A stretch of 64,000 bases of DNA, from assembly GCF_947488565.1 (NCBI RefSeq), contig NZ_CANKZC010000002.1, positions 248,001 to 312,000 of the forward strand. The letters run 5' to 3'. Every line of letters begins with the position of its first letter. The first letter of the stretch is position 1. Shown piece by piece: positions 1 through 11,126 of the stretch. The notes beneath the pieces are model-generated. The model was not told where the DNA came from and ran no database searches. It worked only from the letters and a program-made list of their open reading frames with translations. Position numbers and translations under genes: made by a program. This DNA comes from an uncultured Psychrobacter sp. Its GTDB lineage: Bacteria; Pseudomonadota; Gammaproteobacteria; Pseudomonadales; Moraxellaceae.

Positions 1-79
1 CTGTTCATATCGATGTGCCGACAGGCTACTTATAATACGCGGCTCACTGACCTTACTCATTGACCCTAGAGGACACCCC

Positions 80-1474
80 ATGCGCTTACTGACGGCAGTT
101 GATCAGTTATTTTTACTTCTTGAATCGCGTAAACAGCCTATGCATGTGGGCGGCTTGTTTTTGTTTGAACTGCCAGTCGATGCGCAAAATGCAGAGGGTG
201 ATTTTGTTTATCAGCTGGTAAGACAAATGCAAACCTCTGACGTACCACCAAGCTTTCCGTTCAATCAGGTACTCGAACGGTTGTTGTTTTGGAAGCAAGA
301 TGAAGATTTTGATGTTGAGCATCATTTTCGCCATGTTGCCTTGCCAAGACCTGCTCGCGTCCGTGAGCTACTGATGTACGTCTCAAAAGAGCATGGGCGC
401 TTACTTGATCGGGCGATGCCATTATGGGAGTGTCATGTCATCGAGGGCATCCAGCCAGAAACTGACGATGGTCCTGAACGCTTTGCCCTATATTTTAAGA
501 TTCATCACTCATTGGTCGATGGTATCGCTGCCATGCGCCTCATCCAAAAGTCGCTTTCACAGTCACCGTATGAGCCCATGACGTTGCCAGTGTGGTCACT
601 CATGGCACGCCATCGTAATCAAGTAGATGCTCTGATACCTACTGGACGCTCTGTGACTCGTATTATAAAAGAGCAGTTATCTACCATTAAGCCGGTATTT
701 ACCGAACTACTGGATAACTTTAAACATCATGGCAAAGACGATTATGTTGGCACCTTTGATGCTCCCATGAGTATATTAAACCAGCGCATCTCTGCCTCAC
801 GGCGCATCGCAGCACAATCTTATAACATGCAACGCTTTGACGACATCGCAGACAAACTCGATGTCAGTATGAATGATGTGATACTTGCTGTTTGCTCTGG
901 AGCCATACGGCGTTACTTGCTCAAACTTGACGCGTTACCGAACAAACCCTTGATTGCTTTTGTACCGATGTCATTACGCAGCGACAATAGTACCACTGGC
1001 AATCAAATCTCATTTGTTTTGGCAAACTTAGGCACGCATTTAGATGACCCTCTTCGTCGACTACAGCTGATCAATGGCAGTATGAATAGTGGAAAACGTC
1101 GGTTTCGTCGTATGAATCAAGCACAGGTAATCAACTATAGTGCCATCGCTTATGCGTGGGAAGGCATTAACCTATTAACGGGGATATTCCCCAAAAAACA
1201 AGCTTTTAACCTTATTATCTCTAATGTACCTGGGGCTAAAAAGCCACTGTACTGGAACGGCGCACCGCTCAAAGCACTGTATCCAGCTTCTATTATATTG
1301 GATGGTCAAGCAATGAACATCACGCTTGCCAGCTATTTAGATAAAGTAGAGTTTTGTATTACCGCTTGTAGCAAGCTGTTGCCGCATGTACAAGACATGC
1401 TGGGCTTGATTGAAGAAGAGCTTGCTGTATTAGAAAACGTGAGTAAAGAAAAAGAATTGGGACTACGTGAATAA
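80..1474 (+). CDS. Wax ester synthase / diacylglycerol acyltransferase (WS/DGAT)
   Basis: Predicted bifunctional acyltransferase that makes wax esters or triacylglycerols from acyl-CoA and an alcohol or diacylglycerol; such storage lipids are common in Moraxellaceae. The 464-residue protein has the condensation-type active-site motif HHSLVDG at residues 142-148 and the family's late NLIISNVPG segment followed by PLYWNGAPL. The length is normal for the family. The start lies a few bases after a purine-rich GAGGAC, a plausible ribosome binding site. It is a single-gene unit facing suhB across a shared hairpin terminator. Family assignment is confident; substrate preference cannot be read from the sequence. 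Confidence 0.93.
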   Translation: MRLLTAVDQLFLLLESRKQPMHVGGLFLFELPVDAQNAEGDFVYQLVRQMQTSDVPPSFPFNQVLERLLFWKQDEDFDVEHHFRHVALPRPARVRELLMYVSKEHGRLLDRAMPLWECHVIEGIQPETDDGPERFALYFKIHHSLVDGIAAMRLIQKSLSQSPYEPMTLPVWSLMARHRNQVDALIPTGRSVTRIIKEQLSTIKPVFTELLDNFKHHGKDDYVGTFDAPMSILNQRISASRRIAAQSYNMQRFDDIADKLDVSMNDVILAVCSGAIRRYLLKLDALPNKPLIAFVPMSLRSDNSTTGNQISFVLANLGTHLDDPLRRLQLINGSMNSGKRRFRRMNQAQVINYSAIAYAWEGINLLTGIFPKKQAFNLIISNVPGAKKPLYWNGAPLKALYPASIILDGQAMNITLASYLDKVEFCITACSKLLPHVQDMLGLIEEELAVLENVSKEKELGLRE

Positions 1475-1524
1475 CGTTGAAGGCTGTGAATAACGTTAAA
1501 GGTCTCATCTTATAAAATTACCAT

Positions 1525-1560
1525 AAAAAAAGCTGACCCTATTATAGAGTCAGCTTTTTA
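1525..1560. terminator. Bidirectional hairpin terminator
   Basis: AAAAGCTGAC and GTCAGCTTTT form a 10-bp stem, with A-runs on the left and T-runs on the right. It lies between two convergent genes and can serve both. Confidence 0.8.
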
Positions 1561-1600
1561 AACACAACTTTTTAAGTACAGTCTTATTGGTGCAACGCCC

Positions 1601-2428
1601 TTATACAGCGTCACGCCATGTTGGCACCACTATTTGCATCAATGGTTTTAATAGCTTGACGTTACAAGCAAAAATAGAGCCTGATTTCATGGAGTTATGT
1701 GCGCCTGTATGATCAACCACAACGCCGCGTGCCTCTGATACAATCAGCTCACCTGCTGCGATATCCCATGGCTTAATAGACATCTCAAAATAACCATCAA
1801 AACGCCCTGCTGCCACATAGCATAAATCAAGTGCCGCCGAGCCCAAACGACGCATTTGACCACCTGCCTCAGACACTTTTTGTAAGCTTTCAAAATGCTC
1901 TTTGGCAAAAGAGATGACTTCACCATTACGATGACGCTCAAGTGGATGACCAGTCGTAAACAACCCACCATCGATGGTCTTACGCTCGCTTACGTTGATA
2001 CGGCGCTGGTTTAGACGTGCGCCCTTGCCTCGGCTGGCAGAGAACATCTCATCACGGACAGGGTCATATACCACACCGTGCTGAGTAACGCCTTTGTGCT
2101 GCACAGCGATCGATACACAAAACTGCGGTACTCCGTGGACGAAGTTTTTAGTGCCATCAAGTGGATCAATAATCCAGCACCAATCTGCATCCTCACCGCG
2201 GCCTTCTTGCATACCAAACTCTTCACCCAAAAACGAATGGTTTGGATAATTGCTTTTGAGGGTCTCGATAGTGAGCTCTTCACTAAAGCGATCAATGCGT
2301 GTCACTAAACCGTCGATACCTTTTGACTCAGTATCAAACTCAATTTTGTGGCGATTTTGATGCGCGTGTAGAATCTCTGCACCAACTTTTTCGGCAGTAC
2401 GCGCTGCGATGACGACCATGGGTTCCAT
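1601..2428 (-). CDS. suhB: Inositol monophosphatase family protein (SuhB-like)
   Basis: Mg-dependent phosphatase of the inositol monophosphatase fold; in gammaproteobacteria SuhB also takes part in the ribosomal RNA antitermination complex. The 275-residue protein has the metal-site signature GEE at 68-70, DPLDGTKNF at 88-96 and the C-terminal WDIAAGELI motif. The length matches SuhB. The ATG follows an AGG-containing ribosome binding site. It is transcribed leftwards toward the terminator at 1525-1560. The family is certain; the name suhB rests on overall similarity, and CysQ-type or other members of the family are less likely. Confidence 0.88.
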   Translation of the reverse strand: MEPMVVIAARTAEKVGAEILHAHQNRHKIEFDTESKGIDGLVTRIDRFSEELTIETLKSNYPNHSFLGEEFGMQEGRGEDADWCWIIDPLDGTKNFVHGVPQFCVSIAVQHKGVTQHGVVYDPVRDEMFSASRGKGARLNQRRINVSERKTIDGGLFTTGHPLERHRNGEVISFAKEHFESLQKVSEAGGQMRRLGSAALDLCYVAAGRFDGYFEMSIKPWDIAAGELIVSEARGVVVDHTGAHNSMKSGSIFACNVKLLKPLMQIVVPTWRDAV

Positions 2429-2679
2429 AAATAACCTATCTACTTGTTGAATAAATAAAATGAATGAAGACTACAGATATTACTATTGCTTACATAGCTG
2501 GCACACCAATTGTCTGCCAGTCTATGCCTTTCTTATACGATCTTAAACAGCCTGATCGCAACATACTAAAAACAAAAAACGATAAATAACAGGCTTACCA
2601 TGGCTAATGGCCACCATCAAAAATCATGCAAGCTGTAAAAAAATTAGCACCTACGGCAAGCAGGTGTTACGCCAAACTA

Positions 2680-4860
2680 TCATGCTTTAAGCGAAGTCAA
2701 TAAACGCTGTAACTGTATGACCACGCCATGAGTGTCTAAACCACAATCCGCCAATTGTTCTGCTTGTGAACCATGGGCAATAAAACGATCAGAAATACCG
2801 ATATTAGCAATAGCTGGACGGCTAACAGCAAATGCAGCAGACGCATTGAGCAAATACTCGTTGACAGCGCTACCTGCACCGCCCATGATCATATGCTCTT
2901 CTAAGGTTGCAATATGCGTCACACCTTGCTCAATCAACGTTTCAAGCAAATTGGTATCTAATGGCTTTACCCAGCGCATGTTGACGACTTGCACCTGACA
3001 ATCACTGGTTGCACCATCAGATGTCAATACCTTAGCCGCTTGCTTGGCAGTCGCTACCATCGTACCAAAGGCCAATAGCGCAAGCTTGTTAGTAGCATGG
3101 GCATTTCCCAATACGGTCTCTACCACGGCTTGTCCTATCTTATAGTTCTGTGCTGGACGACTTATCATCGCGCCAGTGCCGACGCCTCGTGGGTAACGAA
3201 CCGCTGTGCTTCCTTCATACTCATAGCAAGTATTAAGCAGGTGATAGCACTCGTTTTCATCTTTTGGCGCTGCAATAAGCATATTGGGTACGCAGCGCAG
3301 AAAAGCCAGATCAAATACGCCAGCATGGGTTGCGCCATCTTCTCCAACAAGACCGGCTCGATCAATCGCGAATGTCACATCAAGATTTTGCAATGCAATA
3401 TCGTGAATAAGCTGATCATAACCACGCTGCAAAAAGGTTGAGTATATCGCGACAATAGGCTTGACGCCTTGCGTTGCCATACCGCCCGCAAGTGTCACCG
3501 CATGCTGCTCAGCAATGGCCACATCAAAAAATCGCTCTGGGAACTGACGGGCAAAGTCAATCATCCCAGAGCCCTCTTCCATCGCTGGAGTGATCGCTAA
3601 TAGCTTATTATCTTGTGCCGCTTTATCGCATAAAAACTGCCCAAACACTTGCGAATACTTTAGTTTAGAAGGTTTATCTTTAGTAGCTCCACTCTCAATA
3701 GCCGCTTTATCTTTGGCAAAGTCACAGGCGACAATGTCTTCAGCGGGTAATTTGCTAATGGCATGATAACCGACGGGATCGGCTTCCGCAGGCGCAAAAC
3801 CTTTGCCTTTAGTCGTATAAATATGTACTAGTACTGGTCCTTTTACCTGTTTGGCAAGTGACAATACCCGTAGCAGCTCAGGGATATTGTGACCATCAAA
3901 GGGCCCAAAATACGTAAAACCAATGGCTTTAAACAAATTGTCTTCTAACTGCGGTACATCACGATGTTCACTATGACGTTTGCGTCGATCAAATGCCTGC
4001 ATGTTTGGGCGATGGCGCAGTACCGCTGCCCCTGTATCTGAGATATCAACTTGATAACCTGACTCCCAAAGCATCGCTAAGTGTCGCGAAAACCCACCAA
4101 TAGAACACGATATCGACATGTCATTGTCATTTAAAATGACCAATAGATCCGCATCTTGTTGTACAGCGTCATTCATGGCCTCAAAAGCCATACCACCAGT
4201 CATTGCACCATCACCAATGACACAGGCAACCGTCTGCGGGCGCCCTTGATAGCGTAGCGCCAAGCTCATACCCAAGCCTGCAGAGATAGACGTTGATGAG
4301 TGTCCTACGCCAAAAGTATCGTAAACGGATTCCACGCGCTCGGGGAATGCTGTCAAACCATTTTTGGCACGTATACTACTGAGCTTATCGCGACGACCAG
4401 TGAGGACCTTATGCGCATACGCTTGATGACCCACATCCCAAACAATCTGATCTTGTGGTGTATCAAGCAAATAATGCAGAGCGATAGTCAGCTCAACCAC
4501 ACCCAGATTCGCCCCAAAATGCCCGCCACTTTGACCTGCTGAATACAATAAAAACAAGCGCAGCTCATCGACCAACACGATTAATTGCTCAGGGTTGAGT
4601 GCTTTGATGTCTACAGGCGCATCAATTGTATCAAGTAGCGGCGTATAAGGACGCGTGCGCGGTATCTGCCTAAAAGTCTGTTGCAAGCCTGATAGGTGTG
4701 CAGCAGAATCGGTAGCCAATGGCCTAGATAGCGACGTATGAGGTGACGCAGATGCTGACTGAGACTGTAAAAAATAAGGTGACTGCTGCATAAATCGTAC
4801 GATACCTACCAAGCTGCTGACAAAGCGCCATCTTACTATATCGTCATACACCGTTATCAT
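2680..4860 (-). CDS. dxs: 1-deoxy-D-xylulose-5-phosphate synthase
   Basis: Thiamine-diphosphate enzyme that condenses pyruvate and glyceraldehyde 3-phosphate, the first step of the non-mevalonate isoprenoid pathway. Visible motifs are [10 protein letters not shown], the ThDP/Mg motif [15 protein letters not shown], the catalytic glutamate in [13 protein letters not shown], and the C-terminal transketolase domain ([22 protein letters not shown]). The frame is 726 residues, about 100 longer than E. coli Dxs, because of an N-terminal serine- and proline-rich extension. A second ATG at 4791 would remove 23 residues. Neither start has a convincing ribosome binding site. Function is certain; the exact start is not. 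Confidence 0.95.
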   Translation of the reverse strand: MITVYDDIVRWRFVSSLVGIVRFMQQSPYFLQSQSASASPHTSLSRPLATDSAAHLSGLQQTFRQIPRTRPYTPLLDTIDAPVDIKALNPEQLIVLVDELRLFLLYSAGQSGGHFGANLGVVELTIALHYLLDTPQDQIVWDVGHQAYAHKVLTGRRDKLSSIRAKNGLTAFPERVESVYDTFGVGHSSTSISAGLGMSLALRYQGRPQTVACVIGDGAMTGGMAFEAMNDAVQQDADLLVILNDNDMSISCSIGGFSRHLAMLWESGYQVDISDTGAAVLRHRPNMQAFDRRKRHSEHRDVPQLEDNLFKAIGFTYFGPFDGHNIPELLRVLSLAKQVKGPVLVHIYTTKGKGFAPAEADPVGYHAISKLPAEDIVACDFAKDKAAIESGATKDKPSKLKYSQVFGQFLCDKAAQDNKLLAITPAMEEGSGMIDFARQFPERFFDVAIAEQHAVTLAGGMATQGVKPIVAIYSTFLQRGYDQLIHDIALQNLDVTFAIDRAGLVGEDGATHAGVFDLAFLRCVPNMLIAAPKDENECYHLLNTCYEYEGSTAVRYPRGVGTGAMISRPAQNYKIGQAVVETVLGNAHATNKLALLAFGTMVATAKQAAKVLTSDGATSDCQVQVVNMRWVKPLDTNLLETLIEQGVTHIATLEEHMIMGGAGSAVNEYLLNASAAFAVSRPAIANIGISDRFIAHGSQAEQLADCGLDTHGVVIQLQRLLTSLKA

Positions 4861-5409
4861 ATTGATACGGTGTTATGAAACCATCTACAATAGCTAGGTA
4901 GTATATACTGCTATTACTTATAGATTGCGATATGCTTAGCGCATCGTCACTGTTTATTAGTATTTACATGTTATTAGTATTTACATGAAACTATTTACAT
5001 GCTTTGTTTAAATGTACCATTATCATAGACATAAAATAAAAATAACCATGACAATAGTAAATCAATAACCATATATTGCATACTATGCACAAATGACGAT
5101 ACAGTAATATAAGGGCAAAGACTTGTCACTGTATCCGTTAAAATAGTATGGCATAATAGCATTTTTTTTAAACTGTCGCTTTACTCATCGTGCATCGTCT
5201 GTGAACTTTGTGTGTTTTTCTCACAATCACGTTGAAAAGTTATCATTATGAACATTATACAATGATAACCAGCTAGTGACAGTTATTATGAACAGGGGTT
5301 TTGCAAACATATAGCTTGCTTATCCCGCTCTTCGACACATAGCCGTTACGATACGACTATGGCCTTTATAATTTCTACTGCCACGATGATCGGCCTATGC
5401 AGGACATCA
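4861..5409. other. Divergent intergenic region dxs / ribA
   Basis: About 550 AT-rich bases between divergent genes, so it should carry both promoters. I see no gene and no FMN-riboswitch-like conserved structure. The only clear structure is a short tandem repeat at 4954-5001, listed separately. Confidence 0.6.
4954..5001. repeat. Short tandem repeat, 17-bp unit
   Basis: TTATTAGTATTTACATG occurs twice head to tail (4954-4970, 4971-4987), followed after four bases by a partial third copy, TATTTACATG (4992-5001). It lies in the dxs-ribA intergenic region. Confidence 0.85.
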
Positions 5410-6093
5410 ATGTCATATCAATTTATTACCAGTGCAAAACTACCCACTCGTCACGGCGAGTTTGATCTTCATGTATTTGAAAATGAAGACGGTCAAGAAC
5501 ACGTGATGCTTAGTGTTGGCCTACCAGTGGTAGACCCTCTGCCAGAAAAAAACGCTATGCAAACACGCCCTATAAAACCTCATACCAAGTCAATAGAAAG
5601 CTCTGTACCTTTAGTGCGCATCCATTCTGAATGCTTGACAGGCGATGCTTTTGGCTCGTTAAAATGCGATTGCGGACCACAGCTTAATACGGCTATGGAG
5701 GCAATACAAGCGACTGGTTACGGTGCTATTTTATATCTGCGTCAAGAAGGTCGTGGCATTGGCTTGACCAACAAGATTCGTGCCTATGCTTTGCAAGATC
5801 AAGGCCATGATACCCTAGATGCCAATCTTATGTTAGGGCTGCCTGCTGACGCGCGCATCTACGATATGTGTGGCCCTATGCTTGCTCATGTAGGCGTTGA
5901 TGAAGTTCGTCTTATTACCAACAACCCGGATAAAGTGTCTTATTTAACGGACAATGGTATTAATGTCGTTGAGCGGGTACCATTGGTGGTCGGGGTCAAT
6001 GACAGCAACGCCGATTATTTGGCCACCAAACGTGACCGTATGGGTCATCTGCTTGATAAAGAGTTTTATACCAAAGCTCATCTTAATAAATAA
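5410..6093 (+). CDS. ribA: GTP cyclohydrolase II
   Basis: Opens GTP to the first pyrimidine intermediate of riboflavin synthesis. The protein shows the zinc-binding cysteines in [18 protein letters not shown], the [11 protein letters not shown] motif with its catalytic residues, and the C-terminal LITNNPDKV and ERVPLVVG segments typical of RibA. The ATG at 5410 ([13 protein letters not shown]) aligns with the usual N-terminus. The frame is open back to 5359, but that extension is untypical. It stands alone, without a DHBP synthase (RibB) domain. hemF follows about 50 bases downstream on the same strand, so co-transcription is possible. Confidence 0.94.
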   Translation: MSYQFITSAKLPTRHGEFDLHVFENEDGQEHVMLSVGLPVVDPLPEKNAMQTRPIKPHTKSIESSVPLVRIHSECLTGDAFGSLKCDCGPQLNTAMEAIQATGYGAILYLRQEGRGIGLTNKIRAYALQDQGHDTLDANLMLGLPADARIYDMCGPMLAHVGVDEVRLITNNPDKVSYLTDNGINVVERVPLVVGVNDSNADYLATKRDRMGHLLDKEFYTKAHLNK

Positions 6094-7146
<1,053 letters not shown>

Positions 7147-7552
7147 TCCTTATTGGCATAATGGAGCTTACAATGGTCAATCAGTATTTTTAGTATAATT
7201 TATACCGTATAGTGGTCATTGTATTGCGCTTATACCTAACGATATTTTATAAACTGTCTATTCTTTATGGACAGCATCGTATCCAATTACGAATGAAGGT
7301 CAGCTTTTATAGCTGACCTTTATTTTTATAGTGCTATTAATTATAAAGTTACATGCGCTTACAAAAGTGTACGCAAGAGACCTACATCTATCGTAGCATC
7401 CACCGTTACATTAAAGACAATGTATATAGAATAGACACTTATGAGTAACCATTGTTTATAGGCGTCTATTTTATATTTTACATAACCATCTCATTTAAGG
7501 ATTGGCATTGGTTAGATGCTTCCTATTAGCCACGTATAAAGGAGTTATATAC
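7147..7552. other. Intergenic region hemF / cytochrome gene
   Basis: About 400 AT-rich bases. It holds the hemF terminator (7296-7327) and, further right, the presumed promoter of the next gene. I see no coding region. Confidence 0.6.
7296..7327 (+). terminator. Rho-independent terminator of hemF
   Basis: AAGGTCAGCT and AGCTGACCTT form a perfect 10-bp stem with loop TTTAT, followed by TATTTTTAT. Confidence 0.85.
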
Positions 7553-8026
7553 ATGACACAAGTTCACGCTAACAAATCGATAAAATCAATCTTCGGCGTT
7601 ACGCTTATGGCAGCGGCACTTGGCATCACCGCTTGTAGCAGCCCTACTCATCCTGATGTTAAAGCGCGTCAAGATATTATGAAAAATTATGGCGATTCAA
7701 TGAAGGTCATGGGCGGCATGGTCAAAGAACCAGATACCTTTGACGCTGAAGTATTTCAAGAGCAAGCCGCGTTTTTGGCAGAAGAGTCTAAGACTCCTTG
7801 GAATCATTTTGTAGATGCTGAAGCTGTTGGTAATGCAAAAGAAGAAGTTTGGAGCAACAACGATGATTTTATTGCTCGTTCAGAAGATTTCCAACAAGCC
7901 AGTGCTGAGCTTAATATGGCGGCATCAACGGCAACCAGCGCCAGCGATATCGAAGCTGCTTTTGGCGCGGTTGGTAAAAGCTGTAAGTCATGCCACGATG
8001 ATTATCAAGTAGAAACAGATAACTAA
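7553..8026 (+). CDS. Cytochrome c'-like lipoprotein
   Basis: Predicted exported c-type cytochrome. The 157-residue product has a signal peptide ending in a lipobox-like LGITAC (Cys28), then a mostly helical domain of about 115 residues, and a single heme site CKSCH at 144-148 close to the C-terminus. That layout is the class II (cytochrome c') arrangement. The start at 7553 is set by a strong ribosome binding site (AAAGGAG); the frame is open 17 codons further upstream. Class II members often have Arg after the heme site; here the sequence reads CHDDYQ. The electron partner is unknown. Confidence 0.82.
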   Translation: MTQVHANKSIKSIFGVTLMAAALGITACSSPTHPDVKARQDIMKNYGDSMKVMGGMVKEPDTFDAEVFQEQAAFLAEESKTPWNHFVDAEAVGNAKEEVWSNNDDFIARSEDFQQASAELNMAASTATSASDIEAAFGAVGKSCKSCHDDYQVETDN

Positions 8027-8114
8027 AACAGTCCAAATCAAAGATTATGGTTAATCATGCGTTATTGGTGACCATAATCCATCAAGTATAAAGGGTCAGC
8101 AATGCGACCAGCTT

Positions 8115-9293
8115 CTAGGTTTCGTCAGCGGCAAATAATACGTTGCGTACCACAGAGCGAGAATCTGCTGACCCACCAAGCGAGCCTGACAGCACTCCCA
8201 CCGCTGCCAAAAAGGCAGCCAGTCGCATATGGGCGGCAAAGGTAGCGCCATCTTTATCAGAAGTCCACGTGCTCATCAGTATATCCGGAAACACAAACAC
8301 CACCACGCCGTACATCAATACGCCAAACATAAAAAACAGACAAATCAAGGTCAGCATCAGTGCCAAATAGGTGGCTGCCGCTGTGACCACTGAACTCTCC
8401 GACGTCTGCCCTCGCCGTGTTGCAATCAGCCGAAAAGAAAAAGCTCGATATAACACAAAGCTGGCTGCCAAAAAACTTGTAATCACAAAGACTGTCAGCT
8501 GTCCGTAGGAAACTGAAGCAGCAAAATCCCATGTCTCCCCGCCAAATATAAGGACAATAATCACTGAAAGCGCTGTTGCGATCATGGTTGGTAGCTTGGT
8601 GGTAATACGTAATGGATTGGCTCTGATAGCACCGCGAAATATTCGAGGAAGGTTGCCTAAGATGTGACGTATGATAAAGATGAGCTTACTGCCCCTAGAG
8701 TAACGATCATTGGCTTCTTGTGGCAAATTTTTGACCATCTGCTGCTGCTGAATCACTGTGAAATGTCGCATGGCGTCAAGATCGTCTGACATCTCCACGC
8801 GCGCCAAATAGTTGGTTGGCTCCTTTGTATAGCTTAGGTTGAGCAGTCGCCCAAAGCAGTGCAGCATTATCGTGGTAAGTCGCTCGGTACGAAGCCCTTT
8901 TTGTAAAAGCTTGTCCTCTCCATGATCGACCAAGCGGCGCGTGGAGATTACAGCCACGTTTGTCAGCTGCGATGGCAGCGCAAGAAGGTAGGACATCGAC
9001 GCGGCGGCAATCTCCACATCTGTAACGATAAGCAAAAATGCCAGTTTGCGTTCAGTCTTTTCATTAATACCGATCTGTACAAAGTCGAGGGCTTGGTAGC
9101 CTTGCTTGCTAGGAGTAAGGCTATGCCCTGTAAAGGAAAACGACGACACCTCAATATCTAACGTCTTTTGGACAACTTGATTAAACTCAACCATAGCTGC
9201 TTCAGTTAAGGCATCTAAAGCACTGTGGTCTTCTTTTTGAGCCATGCTAAGTTTCATGACTCCAAGAGCGATGGTTCTTTTAGTCATAGGCAA
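8115..9293 (-). CDS. Uncharacterised membrane protein, soluble N-domain plus about four membrane helices
   Basis: I do not recognise this family. The 392-residue protein has a soluble N-terminal part (about residues 20-215). The C-terminal half carries roughly four hydrophobic segments: near 234-252 (PTMIATALSVIIVLIFGG), 264-286, 308-335, and a weaker Ala/Gly-rich one near 355-378. No catalytic motif is evident. Several starts are possible: the first ATG at 9293, and internal ATGs at 9257 and 9245. It ends up directly downstream of mscS on the same strand (57-base gap), so the two may be co-transcribed. A role tied to membrane stress is only a guess from that neighbour. Confidence 0.7.
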   Translation of the reverse strand: MPMTKRTIALGVMKLSMAQKEDHSALDALTEAAMVEFNQVVQKTLDIEVSSFSFTGHSLTPSKQGYQALDFVQIGINEKTERKLAFLLIVTDVEIAAASMSYLLALPSQLTNVAVISTRRLVDHGEDKLLQKGLRTERLTTIMLHCFGRLLNLSYTKEPTNYLARVEMSDDLDAMRHFTVIQQQQMVKNLPQEANDRYSRGSKLIFIIRHILGNLPRIFRGAIRANPLRITTKLPTMIATALSVIIVLIFGGETWDFAASVSYGQLTVFVITSFLAASFVLYRAFSFRLIATRRGQTSESSVVTAAATYLALMLTLICLFFMFGVLMYGVVVFVFPDILMSTWTSDKDGATFAAHMRLAAFLAAVGVLSGSLGGSADSRSVVRNVLFAADET

Positions 9294-9350
9294 AGACTAC
9301 TCAACGTAGACAAATATTGTGGTCAAAGCAGAGGCCTTGTTGTAATCAAG

Positions 9351-10310
9351 CTATTTTTCGGCTTTATCGGTATCAACAGCTTGATGTTCATTTAATCTGT
9401 TGACGATGGCTTTTACTGAAGGATCGCTTAGATCTATCGTCCTTATTGGGAAAGGAATATTGATATCTGCTGCATCCAGCGCTGTCTTAATCTCGACGAT
9501 GACTTGATGAATCGAGGCGACTTTGTTTGCTTGCGTACCATCTTCGATAAACCAGCGTACCATCAGATCGATAGACGAGCCGCCAAAGCCAGTTGCGATA
9601 ACACTTGGTTTAGCTTTCGTCGATACGCTATCGGCCTTATCTAACGCACGTAAAATCTCTGCCTTTGCCGTCTCGATATCGTCTTCATAGCCGATACCGA
9701 CCGCCACTTGCAGCCGGCGCTGCTTATACGCTGTATTGACGGTCAATGCTGACGTATACAGATCTGAGTTTGGAATGACCACTTGCCGACCATCATAAGT
9801 CCTGATAGTCGTCGCACGAATCTTAATATCTTCAACAGTCCCTTCATAATCGCCTGAGACAATCTGATCGCCGATACGAAAGGGTTCCGAGAGCAGCAGC
9901 AAAATACCAGAGAGCAGGTTTTGAAAAATATCTTTAAACGCAAAACCAATGGCGACCGAACCGATACCAAGTGCGCCAATCAACTTGGCTGGTGTAAAAC
10001 CTGGCACCGCAATGACCATGGCTATCATAAAGCCAATAAAAATAATCAGTGCCCCGCCTACCCGCTGAAACACTTTGACCAGATTTTGATGTCGACTCCG
10101 ACTACCTAACAGTTTGTGAACGATTTTTTTAAATACTATTGATAAAAACCAAAAAATTAGGATAACGATAATTGATGCAACAAAATATGGAATACGCTCG
10201 ACAAAACCAACCAATATCTCATTTGCTGAATCTATGATGCTATGATACGTCAGCTCATCGGGCGTGGTAGCTGGATCAACAGCAATGGTGTCTGCCTCAG
10301 GGCTAGGCAT
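9351..10310 (-). CDS. mscS: Small-conductance mechanosensitive channel (MscS family)
   Basis: Membrane channel that opens under tension to release solutes during hypo-osmotic shock. The 319-residue protein has an N-terminal periplasmic/TM1-2 part, the pore-lining TM3 rich in Gly and Ala (GALGIGSVAIGFAFKDIFQNLLSGILLL), then the beta domain (GDQIVSGDYEGTVEDIKIRATTIRTYDGRQVVIPNS) and a C-terminal alpha/beta domain. That order and length are typical of E. coli MscS. The ATG has an AAGGAG ribosome binding site. An uncharacterised membrane-protein gene follows on the same strand. Confidence 0.93.
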   Translation of the reverse strand: MPSPEADTIAVDPATTPDELTYHSIIDSANEILVGFVERIPYFVASIIVILIFWFLSIVFKKIVHKLLGSRSRHQNLVKVFQRVGGALIIFIGFMIAMVIAVPGFTPAKLIGALGIGSVAIGFAFKDIFQNLLSGILLLLSEPFRIGDQIVSGDYEGTVEDIKIRATTIRTYDGRQVVIPNSDLYTSALTVNTAYKQRRLQVAVGIGYEDDIETAKAEILRALDKADSVSTKAKPSVIATGFGGSSIDLMVRWFIEDGTQANKVASIHQVIVEIKTALDAADINIPFPIRTIDLSDPSVKAIVNRLNEHQAVDTDKAEK

Positions 10311-10388
10311 ATAGGGGAAGCTCCTTAAGTTATTTACCTTTTTTATTCAGGCATTGTCTTTCAATCATTGTCTTTTGGACGCTGCAAT

Positions 10389-10967
10389 TTAACGCATCAA
10401 GTCAGCTTGTACAATCTCAATCCAGTAACCATCGACATCTTTGATAAAGGCGATGTTTTTCATACTGCCATCTTCAGGACGTTTTTTAAATTCCACATCG
10501 TTTGTATCAAACCAAGCTATCGCTTCATCTAAATTGGGTACGCTAAAGCAAATATGACCAAAGCCTTGCGGCTCGCTATTGCCATCATGGTAGCTAAAGT
10601 CGGTCTTGTTTTCAGTTCCATAGTTGTGGGTTAGCTCTAAAATACCGCGTTGACGGAACGCAAAGATTTCCAAGTCACTACCTGCTGGCAAGTTTTCGCG
10701 CTCGCTTTCTGTCAGCTTGGCTAAAAAGTATAAATCAAATTCCATATCAGGGAATTTTTTGACTGCTAACAACGTCATGCCAAGCACGCCAGTATAAAAC
10801 TCAAGTGACTTGGCAGGGTCTTTTACCCGTAGCATGGTGTGGTTAAATGTAAAACCTGTGGTTTGAGCGGCGATGGATTGGACACCATTTGCATTTACGC
10901 TACTCGTAGGTTGAGTTATCGTTGCTTTGTTGTCGTCGGTTGTCGAGTTAGAAGCTAAATTAGACAT
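10389..10967 (-). CDS. gloA: Lactoylglutathione lyase (glyoxalase I)
   Basis: Converts the hemithioacetal of methylglyoxal and glutathione to S-lactoylglutathione. The sequence carries the glyoxalase I signature: HTMLRVKDPAKSLEFYTGVLGM, then ELTHNYGTE, GFGHICFSVPNL, and the closing DVDGYWIEIVQ with the metal-binding Glu. The 192-residue length fits the longer, eukaryote-like or Pseudomonas-type enzyme, with a 35-residue polar N-terminal tail. The start follows an AGGA ribosome binding site. It stands alone on its strand. Confidence 0.93.
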   Translation of the reverse strand: MSNLASNSTTDDNKATITQPTSSVNANGVQSIAAQTTGFTFNHTMLRVKDPAKSLEFYTGVLGMTLLAVKKFPDMEFDLYFLAKLTESERENLPAGSDLEIFAFRQRGILELTHNYGTENKTDFSYHDGNSEPQGFGHICFSVPNLDEAIAWFDTNDVEFKKRPEDGSMKNIAFIKDVDGYWIEIVQADLMR

Positions 10968-11126
10968 AATTATCCTAGTATTTGACAGAAAATGATTGGA
11001 AAGCTAGCAAACCACTGTAACTATAATAGCGATTTGCTAAGCCACTTCATCGTAATAAAAATTCATAAAACTATTGATAAAGTTTTGTAAAAGCGTGCCC
11101 TTAATATGCTGAGCTTATGACACTGA

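Noticed and set aside
3097..3441. 114-codon frame opposite dxs
   Set aside because: Shadow of the dxs coding strand with no start signal.
4861..5409. FMN riboswitch upstream of ribA
   Set aside because: No conserved RFN-element pattern was recognisable in the intergenic region.
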